Assembly: GCA_030637565.1 (NCBI GenBank)
Contig: DAOWGG010000099.1
Location: 1 to 8,006, forward strand
Reading direction: 5' to 3'
Source: Candidatus Peregrinibacteria bacterium
GTDB taxonomy: Bacteria; Patescibacteriota; Gracilibacteria; UM-FILTER-43-11
DNA length: 8,006 bases
Part shown: one piece after another, positions 1-5,007 of the stretch
Position numbering within the stretch: the first letter of the stretch is position 1
How the letters are laid out: the number at the start of each line of letters is the position of its first letter
The notes under the pieces: generated by a model
Seen by the model: the letters and a program-made list of their open reading frames with translations, nothing else
Told to the model about the DNA's origin: nothing
Database searches by the model: none
Position numbers and translations under genes: made by a program

Positions 1-121
1 CGCCACTCTCCACCCTCTTCCTGCCGATGCTACTAATGGAAGTAGCTATCGAATTGTTTATGGGGATATAAATGGGTTTATTACCCCAAGTACTGTTGAA
101 TTCACTTTAATGCCTAATGAT
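1..121 (+). repeat. Intragenic direct repeat, copy A (partial at left edge)
   Basis: This stretch matches 262-382 at 120 of 121 positions, offset 261 bp (87 codons). The only difference is A at 100 against G at 361, a synonymous GAA/GAG change. It encodes the second half of the 87-residue surface-protein repeat, ending in the FTLMPND motif. The left end of the copy lies outside the window. Confidence 0.95.
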
Positions 122-2473
122 GAGCTTAGTTATGTAGGGTTTTATCTTGTAGCACAACAATCAGGCAATGGGCTTGTTACCGTAAGAACGGACAATGCCT
201 TTGGGAGTTATACTATTTTTGATGCCAATGGTCTTGAAGTGGGTAATGGCTCTGGAAATAGCGCCACTCTCCACCCTCTTCCTGCCGATGCTACTAATGG
301 AAGTAGCTATCGAATTGTTTATGGGGATATAAATGGGTTTATTACCCCAAGTACTGTTGAGTTCACTTTAATGCCTAATGATCAACTTAGTTACGTAGGA
401 GAATATGTTGTTGATAATGGCTCAGGTGATACAACGGCACCTACCCTTGCAGAAATAACTCCCGTTACTAACCCTACTAATGACAGTACTCCGAACTACA
501 CTTTCAGCTCTAATGAAGCGGGTACAATTACCTACGGAGGCTCTTGTTCTTCAGCTGCTACTACTGCTGTGGCTGGAAATAATACGATCGCTTTCGATTT
601 ATTGACTAACGGAACGTACAGTGACTGTACTATTACCGTTACCGATGCTGCTGGAAACACTAGCCTTCCATTGGCAGTAACTGAGTTCACTGTAGATACT
701 AGTGGAGGAACTGGAACCTTAGTGGTTAATCAAACTGGTGGACTTGGAACCGTTGAAGTCAGCGGACCATCCCCTGCTACCGTTAATACTGCCAGCTTTA
801 CCAATGAATCAGCCAATACTGGTTCTTATACCGCTGTTGTTACTGCTCCTGGAGGATTTGAAGTTGAAAGTGTTACCGATGAAAATGGCGTTGCACTTAG
901 TGCCCCTTATGCCCAGAATTTAGCGGAAAACGGAACCGTTACCTTTAATGTTCGCTACAGAGTAGTGACTGGAGCCCTTGTGAGCATTTCAAAAGTCGCT
1001 ATCGAAACTCCAGCACTTAATAACAATAAACGTGTTACCTATCGAATTACTGTTGAACGCAATTCTGACGAAGGTGGTTCTGTAACGGTTCGCCTAAGCG
1101 ACACTATTACTGGAACTGGAACTTTGCATTCTGGTGGAAATGGACAAATTAATTTTGTTCCAAACACCTACCGATGTGAAGGAAATTCAACTTGTAACAA
1201 CAATGCTGCTCATGGAATTGCTGCTCAGCCAACTGAAATTATACTGGAAAACTCTGATAACTACGCCACTGTGGTTTATGAAATGCTTTCTAATAATAGC
1301 GCTCAAACCGTCACTGAAAGCTTTACTAACGTAGCAACTGCTACCTATACCAACCCAACAAGCGGAGAGTCTGTAACTATCAGCTCAACCCCTGTTTCTG
1401 TCGCCGTTGCTGCTCCTAGCGGAGTGGTTGTAAATCCTCCTACTGGAGGCGGAGGTGGTGGAGGCGGAGGTGGTGGAGGTCATCGTATCTTCGGTGGAGA
1501 TTTTGGACTCAATGTTCAGAAATTGATTTCTGTGGATGGTGTCAATTTTAAAGACGCCAGTGCTGAAAACCTTGCCATCATGATTCCTGAAGGCAAGACC
1601 ACTCGCCTGTACAGCAAAGTGCGTATCAGCAATCCAAATGATATTTCTGCCCGGGATATTCAATATAAACGTTTCTTCGATACCGGTAACAGCAATACAA
1701 CCTCCGGCTCAATAGAGGATTTGAAAGGTGCTGAAATCAACAAAAAAGGCTTCGTTGAAATTAAAAGGGTCAATGCGAACTCTGCCATTGAATTCACTTA
1801 CAGCTTCCTTGCGCATGAAAACGGAAAAAACGGCAATCCTGCCATTGATAGCCTTGAGCTGATCGATTTTCACTCCGGAACCATGACTGCTTATGATGGG
1901 CATATTTATATTGGTATCGGCGATGTGGAACAAAGCTACATTTCCGCGGGATATCATGCTCCCATTCAACCCCCTACCAGCAATGGATCAAACGTTCTTA
2001 ATATTCAGATTTCAGCCAATAAATCTGCTGCCCCTGTTGGAGACGTGGTTCGCTACACCATTACCGCTAAAAACGTCAGTGATTCTGATTTAACCAATCT
2101 TTATTTAACCTATAGCCATTCTGGAGAATTCAGTTTTGAAAATACTGGTGGTGGAGTGAATAATGGAAAAGAGCTCACCTGGAGACGTGCCATTTTACGT
2201 TCTGGGGAAACCGCGACTTATCAATTCAGCGTCAAGGTCACCAGTGGTAAAGTCGGAACTCAAGTACGAAGCTTGGCTCGAGCCATGGTGAATGAATTTG
2301 AAAACATCCCTACTGCTGAAAGTTTTCTAACTATACAAACTTATCGATTGGCTCAGACAGGTTCAATGACCACATTACTCCTTTTGATTGCTTCTGCCCT
2401 TGCCTACTTTGGATACGGAGTTTATGAAAAACGTCGCTATCAAACTCTTAAAGCGGAAGCTCTGAAATTCTAA
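1..2473 (+). CDS. Sortase-anchored repeat surface protein, C-terminal part (5' end outside window)
   Basis: The frame is open from the window edge (first whole codon at 2) to TAA at 2471-2473, giving 823 residues; the first ATG at 110 is internal to a repeat and is not the real start. In order: the end of one and all of a second 87-residue repeat (to about 400); a bacterial Ig-like domain opening TTAPTLAEITPVTNPTNDST (about 430-705) with two Cys likely to pair; another beta-rich segment (about 710-965); a DUF11-like region with a CEGNSTC loop (about 970-1410); twelve consecutive Gly codons (1445-1480); a further beta domain; a DUF11-like domain (about 2000-2330); then LAQTG (2348-2362), a hydrophobic helix and a basic tail with KRR. 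The LAQTG-helix-basic tail order is a cell-wall sorting signal, so the protein is probably covalently attached by a sortase. It is likely an adhesin or structural surface protein; its ligand is unknown. No catalytic motif is visible. Confidence 0.85.
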   Translation, partial: ATLHPLPADATNGSSYRIVYGDINGFITPSTVEFTLMPNDELSYVGFYLVAQQSGNGLVTVRTDNAFGSYTIFDANGLEVGNGSGNSATLHPLPADATNGSSYRIVYGDINGFITPSTVEFTLMPNDQLSYVGEYVVDNGSGDTTAPTLAEITPVTNPTNDSTPNYTFSSNEAGTITYGGSCSSAATTAVAGNNTIAFDLLTNGTYSDCTITVTDAAGNTSLPLAVTEFTVDTSGGTGTLVVNQTGGLGTVEVSGPSPATVNTASFTNESANTGSYTAVVTAPGGFEVESVTDENGVALSAPYAQNLAENGTVTFNVRYRVVTGALVSISKVAIETPALNNNKRVTYRITVERNSDEGGSVTVRLSDTITGTGTLHSGGNGQINFVPNTYRCEGNSTCNNNAAHGIAAQPTEIILENSDNYATVVYEMLSNNSAQTVTESFTNVATATYTNPTSGESVTISSTPVSVAVAAPSGVVVNPPTGGGGGGGGGGGGHRIFGGDFGLNVQKLISVDGVNFKDASAENLAIMIPEGKTTRLYSKVRISNPNDISARDIQYKRFFDTGNSNTTSGSIEDLKGAEINKKGFVEIKRVNANSAIEFTYSFLAHENGKNGNPAIDSLELIDFHSGTMTAYDGHIYIGIGDVEQSYISAGYHAPIQPPTSNGSNVLNIQISANKSAAPVGDVVRYTITAKNVSDSDLTNLYLTYSHSGEFSFENTGGGVNNGKELTWRRAILRSGETATYQFSVKVTSGKVGTQVRSLARAMVNEFENIPTAESFLTIQTYRLAQTGSMTTLLLLIASALAYFGYGVYEKRRYQTLKAEALKF
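262..382 (+). repeat. Intragenic direct repeat, copy B
   Basis: Second copy of the 121-bp segment at 1-121. After 382 similarity continues briefly (the LSYVG codons) and then the sequence diverges into an Ig-like domain, so this is the last full unit of the repeat array. One synonymous mismatch across 121 bp indicates recent duplication or gene conversion. Confidence 0.95.
1445..1480 (+). repeat. Poly-glycine codon tract with 15-bp tandem unit
   Basis: Twelve successive Gly codons built from two perfect copies of GGAGGCGGAGGTGGT (1445-1459 and 1460-1474) plus GGAGGT. It encodes a flexible linker between the N-terminal repeat/Ig region and the C-terminal wall-proximal domains of the surface protein. 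The repeated DNA unit is a natural site for slippage in 15-bp (five-codon) steps, which would change linker length without breaking frame. Confidence 0.9.
2348..2470 (+). other. LAQTG cell-wall sorting signal
   Basis: LAQTG (2348-2362) is followed directly by a hydrophobic stretch of about 20 residues (MTTLLLLIASALAYFGYGVY, 2366-2425) and a tail rich in Lys and Arg that ends the protein. This is the standard three-part sortase signal; the Ala at the second position is like the LAxTG variant recognised by class E sortases in actinobacteria. The sortase itself is not in the window. The basic tail of about 15 residues is longer than is usual. Confidence 0.8.
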
Positions 2474-2506
2474 GAGAGAACCGCCCCCCGAAACACATAT
2501 GGATGG

Positions 2507-2540
2507 ATTCCTCCCGAGATTAATCTCGGGAGGAATTTTT
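2507..2540 (+). terminator. Rho-independent terminator after the surface protein
   Basis: A perfect 30-bp palindrome (2507-2536) forms a stem of about 13 bp with a TTAA loop and a GC-rich core (CCTCCCGAGA against TCTCGGGAGG). It is followed immediately by a T run (2536-2540) and further T-rich DNA. It starts about 33 nt after the stop codon and separates the surface-protein gene from dtd. Its symmetry would let it fold on the opposite strand too, but the upstream flank there lacks a matching T run. Confidence 0.9.
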
Positions 2541-2570
2541 AATTATTAATTTTTAATTTTAAAATAATGG

Positions 2571-2580
2571 TATATGGTTA
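2571..2580 (+). promoter_or_regulatory. TATATGGTTA element upstream of dtd (possible -10 region)
   Basis: TATATGGTTA begins exactly 37 nt before the dtd ATG. The almost identical TATATGGTAA occurs exactly 37 nt before the glycyl-tRNA synthetase ATG. The TGG before it (2568-2570) gives an extended -10-like look, although the hexamer match to TATAAT is imperfect. No convincing -35 is seen in the A/T-rich flank. It lies downstream of the surface-protein terminator, where a new promoter would be needed. Confidence 0.4.
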
Positions 2581-2607
2581 TGGCTGTTATTAATTTTTTT
2601 AATTATT

Positions 2608-3048
2608 ATGAGAGCTTTAATCCAACGTGTCAGTAAAGCAAAAGTTACGGTAGACGGAGAAGTTACTGGAGAAATTGAAAAAGGTATTTTGGTTCTTTTG
2701 GGAATCACTCACGAAGACACCAACAGGGATGTGGATGTTTTATTGGAAAAAATCATCAATTTACGCATCTTTCCTTCTGAGAAAAGCGGCTTTGATCATT
2801 CTCTGCAGGAGGTGGGAGGTAGCCTATTGGTAGTTTCTCAATTCACCCTACATGGTTCCACTAAAAAGGGTCGTAGACCCGATTTTACGGCCTCTGCAAA
2901 GCCAGAAATGGCTGAGCCCTTATATGACTCATTTATTCTAAACGCCCAAAACAAAGGCATTAATGTAGCTTCAGGACGCTTTGGAGCGATGATGGATGTG
3001 GAACTGGTAAACGAGGGGCCAGTGACGTTGATGATTGAATCTAAATAA
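2608..3048 (+). CDS. dtd: D-aminoacyl-tRNA deacylase (DTD)
   Basis: 146 residues, full length for the family. DTD hydrolyses D-amino acids (classically D-Tyr) from tRNA in the cytoplasm, and members of the family also remove glycine mischarged onto tRNA-Ala. The two family signatures are present: SQFTL at residues 77-81 and the Gly-cisPro motif region NEGPVT at 135-140 (the family usually has NxGPVT). GRFGAMMDV at 123-131 and the N-terminal MRALIQRVSKAKVTVDGE are also typical. The ATG at 2608 gives exactly the conserved N-terminus, so the start is secure although no Shine-Dalgarno sequence precedes it (the upstream DNA is A/T only). It follows a terminator and lies 68 nt upstream of a glycyl-tRNA synthetase gene in the same direction, a sensible pairing because DTD's achiral-substrate weakness is towards glycyl-tRNA. 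Nothing is truncated. Confidence 0.97.
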   Translation: MRALIQRVSKAKVTVDGEVTGEIEKGILVLLGITHEDTNRDVDVLLEKIINLRIFPSEKSGFDHSLQEVGGSLLVVSQFTLHGSTKKGRRPDFTASAKPEMAEPLYDSFILNAQNKGINVASGRFGAMMDVELVNEGPVTLMIESK

Positions 3049-3074
3049 TTACTAATTACCAATTACTAATTACA
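3047..3074 (+). repeat. AATTACN heptad repeat between dtd and glycyl-tRNA synthetase
   Basis: Four consecutive 7-bp units, AATTACT, AATTACC, AATTACT and AATTACA, starting in the dtd stop codon. No open frame or hairpin with a T run is seen here, so it is not an obvious terminator. A related AATTACC followed by AATTGAT precedes the SLH protein start (4993-5006). It may be only low-complexity intergenic DNA. Confidence 0.7.
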
Positions 3075-3079
3075 TATCT

Positions 3080-3090
3080 TATATGGTAAT
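3080..3090 (+). promoter_or_regulatory. TATATGGTAAT element upstream of glycyl-tRNA synthetase (possible -10 region)
   Basis: TATATGGTAA starts 37 nt before the ATG at 3117, the same spacing as the matching element before dtd; nine of ten bases agree. TGGTAATAT (3084-3092) could also be read as an extended -10. This suggests the synthetase gene can be transcribed from its own start as well as, or instead of, from dtd. The -35 region is occupied by the AATTACN repeat. Confidence 0.4.
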
Positions 3091-3116
3091 ATCTTCTCAG
3101 TCTTAACTTAATCAAT

Positions 3117-4523
3117 ATGGCTGAAAAAAATGATTTAATGGAAAAGGTGGTTTCCCTTTGCAAACGTCGCGGTTTTGTTTTTCCGGGTTCGGAAATTTAT
3201 GGCGGACTGGCGAATACATGGGATTACGGTCCTTATGGAGCGGAGCTGAAAAAAAATGTGAAGAATGCTTGGTGGAAGCACTTTGTAGACGATCGGGACG
3301 ACATGGTTGGGCTGGATGCAGCGATTTTAATGAATCCAAAAACCTGGGAAGCGAGCGGTCATGTAAACAGTTTTAGCGACCCTCTGATTGACTGTAAAAA
3401 ATGCAAAACCCGTCATCGAGGCGATAAGCTTTTAGAGGAAAAAATAGGGGTTGAAAAAACTGCTGGTATCGAACTGAAAGAAATTCATAATGCCCTTGAG
3501 AAAGAGCAAGTTCCCTGCCCTGATTGTGGAAAAATTGATTGGGCAGAAGCCAAAACGTTTAATTTGATGTTCAAGACTCATCAGGGAGTGGTGGAAGAAA
3601 GTACGACTGAAGTTTACTTGCGACCTGAAACGGCTCAAGGAATTTTTGTGAACTTCAAAAATATTCTCGATTCCTGTCGCGTAAAAGTGCCTTTTGGAAT
3701 CGCCCAGATTGGGAAAGCTTTTCGTAACGAAATCACTCCTGGAAACTTTATTTTCCGTACCCGTGAATTTGAACAAATGGAGATTGAGTACTTCTGCAAA
3801 CCCGACACTAAAAAGGAAGTTTTTGAAGAGTGGAAAGATTTGAGCAAGCAATTTTTTACCGAGGTTTTAGGCATTAAAACCGATAACCTTCGCTTCCGTG
3901 AGCACGATGAAAAAGAGCTTTCCCATTATTCCAGCATGACCTTTGATGTGGAATATCGATTCCCTTTTGGAAAACGAGATGCGGTCGAAACTTGGGGTGA
4001 GCTTCAGGGGCTGGCGGATCGAGGTGATTTTGACCTTTCTCAGCATGAAAAGTTCAGTGGAAAAGATCTGAAGTATCAAGATCCTCACACCAATGAGCGC
4101 TATTTACCGCATGTGATCGAACCTTCTTTTGGCTGTGATCGAACCCTATTGACTGTTTTGATTGATGCGTTTGATGAGGAAAAACTCGAAGACGATTCAG
4201 TGCGAACGGTGATGAGATTTAAGCCCAGTATTGCCCCCATTCAAGTGGCTGTTTTCCCCCTTCTGAAAAACAAAGAGGAATTGGTTGGAAAAGCGCGCGA
4301 AATCTATAAAGATATCAAAAAAAGCTTCCGTTCCGAATGGGATGATAGCGGCAATGTGGGGAAGCGATACCGACGTCAGGATGAGATTGGGACTCCTTAT
4401 TGTATTACTGTTGACTTCGACACCCTCGAAGATGAATCGGTAACGGTTCGTGACCGAGATTCCATGGAGCAGGAGCGGGTGAAGATTGGGGAATTGAAGG
4501 AATATTTGATGGCGAAAATGTAA
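3117..4523 (+). CDS. glyQS: Glycine--tRNA ligase, single-chain (alpha2) type
   Basis: 468 residues, normal for the homodimeric glycyl-tRNA synthetase found in archaea, eukaryotes and many bacteria (often also labelled glyS), distinct from the alpha2beta2 glyQ/glyS enzyme. It charges tRNA-Gly with glycine using ATP. Visible landmarks: N-terminal CKRRGFVFPGSEIYGG (15-30) and TWDYGPYGAELKKN (34-47); SGHVNSFSDPLIDC (80-93); CKKC (93-96) and CPDC (134-137), which look like a zinc-binding pair; LRPETAQGIFVNF (168-180); class II motif 2, AFRNEITPGNFIFRTREFEQ (201-220); motif 3, EPSFGCDRTLL (335-345); and a C-terminal anticodon-binding domain from about 373 (APIQVAVFPL) to the end. The ATG at 3117 yields the conserved N-terminus; no Shine-Dalgarno sequence is seen. 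It converges with the next gene, 3 nt between stop codons. All expected motifs are intact, so it should be active. Confidence 0.97.
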   Translation: MAEKNDLMEKVVSLCKRRGFVFPGSEIYGGLANTWDYGPYGAELKKNVKNAWWKHFVDDRDDMVGLDAAILMNPKTWEASGHVNSFSDPLIDCKKCKTRHRGDKLLEEKIGVEKTAGIELKEIHNALEKEQVPCPDCGKIDWAEAKTFNLMFKTHQGVVEESTTEVYLRPETAQGIFVNFKNILDSCRVKVPFGIAQIGKAFRNEITPGNFIFRTREFEQMEIEYFCKPDTKKEVFEEWKDLSKQFFTEVLGIKTDNLRFREHDEKELSHYSSMTFDVEYRFPFGKRDAVETWGELQGLADRGDFDLSQHEKFSGKDLKYQDPHTNERYLPHVIEPSFGCDRTLLTVLIDAFDEEKLEDDSVRTVMRFKPSIAPIQVAVFPLLKNKEELVGKAREIYKDIKKSFRSEWDDSGNVGKRYRRQDEIGTPYCITVDFDTLEDESVTVRDRDSMEQERVKIGELKEYLMAKM

Positions 4524-4526
4524 GGG

Positions 4527-4898
4527 TTATTCGCGTGACATAAAATAATATTCAATCAGCAAAACAATCACTAAAAGCAAAAGAGCGTCCCACCACGTGA
4601 GCACTCGGAGTCTTTGAAAAGCCAACCCTACGCACGCCATTACCGACAAGAGACTCCCCTGCCTTAAGGAAGCATTCAGATGTCCGAAGGGGTTCTTCTT
4701 TTTACTTAACGTCATTCGAAGATAGTAATTTAAAATCGAAAAGGTGCCAGTGAGTGCAATAAACAAACTTGCGTAAAAAAGACTCAATGCCAAATAACCC
4801 GAAAGAAATGGGCTTAAATTATTCAAAACGAAAATCCAAGAAGCCCAACCTAAAATAGTGGCAATGAACAGGCTGACGGTGTAGTAGGCAGGAACCAT
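4527..4898 (-). CDS. Small four-helix membrane protein of unknown function
   Basis: 123 residues, start ATG at 4896-4898, stop TAA at 4527-4529. Four hydrophobic segments are visible, at about residues 5-27, 32-56, 81-97 and 99-119. A basic loop (SKKKNPFGHLNASLRQG, about 65-81) lies between helices two and three; by the positive-inside rule this loop, and probably both ends, face the cytoplasm. The pattern LRQG, then a helix, then LTWWDALLL and IEYYF resembles conserved hypothetical proteins I associate with CPR bacteria, but I cannot name a family or function. There are no catalytic residues or lipoprotein motif. It is transcribed away from the SLH/RlpA/CAP gene, with palindromic repeats overlapping its probable promoter, so it may be regulated by whatever binds there. 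It is most likely a real gene because the hydrophobic pattern, start and convergent packing are coherent. Confidence 0.75.
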   Translation of the reverse strand: MVPAYYTVSLFIATILGWASWIFVLNNLSPFLSGYLALSLFYASLFIALTGTFSILNYYLRMTLSKKKNPFGHLNASLRQGSLLSVMACVGLAFQRLRVLTWWDALLLLVIVLLIEYYFMSRE

Positions 4899-4900
4899 AA

Positions 4901-4932
4901 TATAACGTTGATAGCGTTATAACGTTATAACG
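4901..4932. promoter_or_regulatory. TATAACG inverted-repeat cluster, operator-like
   Basis: CGTTATAACGTTATAACG (4915-4932) is a perfect 18-bp palindrome, itself two overlapping CGTTATAACG palindromes. A further TATAACG at 4901-4907 pairs with CGTTATA at 4915-4921 across a 7-bp spacer. The cluster lies 3-34 nt upstream of the minus-strand membrane-protein start and overlaps its probable -10, while sitting about 40 bp upstream of the -10 of the SLH gene. There is no adjacent T run, so it is not a terminator. A dimeric transcription factor site is the best reading; the factor is unknown and is not encoded in the window. Confidence 0.55.
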
Positions 4933-4950
4933 AAAAAGACCTTTTATCAA
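4924..4950 (-). promoter_or_regulatory. Probable promoter of the minus-strand membrane protein
   Basis: Read on the minus strand, TTGATA (4950-4945, one mismatch to TTGACA) is followed after 15 bp by TATAAC (4929-4924, one mismatch to TATAAT). The -10 begins 31 nt before the ATG, implying a short leader of roughly 20 nt. The -10 lies inside the 18-bp palindrome, so a protein bound there would block this promoter. The 15-bp spacer is shorter than the usual 17. Confidence 0.45.
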
Positions 4951-4970
4951 TTCCTTCTTTTCTTCCGTAC

Positions 4971-4979
4971 TGATATAAT
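4971..4979 (+). promoter_or_regulatory. Extended -10 promoter of the SLH/RlpA/CAP gene
   Basis: TGATATAAT is a perfect extended -10 (TGn followed by TATAAT at 4974-4979). TATAAT starts 34 nt before the ATG at 5008, close to the spacing of the TATATGGT elements before dtd and the glycyl-tRNA synthetase gene. The expected -35 position (about 4951-4956, TTCCTT) is a poor match, which is usual for extended -10 promoters. The predicted leader is about 20 nt and has no Shine-Dalgarno sequence. Confidence 0.6.
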
Positions 4980-5007
4980 GTTTGAGATATAAAATTACCA
5001 ATTGATT

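Noticed and set aside
1385..1663. Minus-strand open frame opposite the poly-Gly region (92 codons)
   Set aside because: Its Ser/Thr-rich repeat is simply the antisense reading of the glycine codons, and the plus-strand frame has clear domain and anchor motifs.
3432..3851. Minus-strand open frame of 139 codons inside the glycyl-tRNA synthetase gene
   Set aside because: It is antisense to conserved class II motifs of the synthetase and has no recognisable domain of its own.
4686..4703. Possible terminator (GAAG, 5-nt loop, CTTC, then five Ts) for the glycyl-tRNA synthetase transcript
   Set aside because: The stem is only 4 bp, it lies 160 nt past the stop, and the sequence is explained as Lys/Asn codons of the membrane protein on the other strand.
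4915..4932. 18-bp palindrome as a terminator or a recombination site
   Set aside because: There is no T run on either side that would fit termination, and no integrase gene, duplicated target or tRNA is present; an operator is a simpler reading.
5002..5007. TTG at 5002 as the start of the SLH/RlpA/CAP protein
   Set aside because: The ATG two codons downstream gives a standard signal peptide beginning MRSFF and a better start codon; neither has a Shine-Dalgarno sequence to decide.
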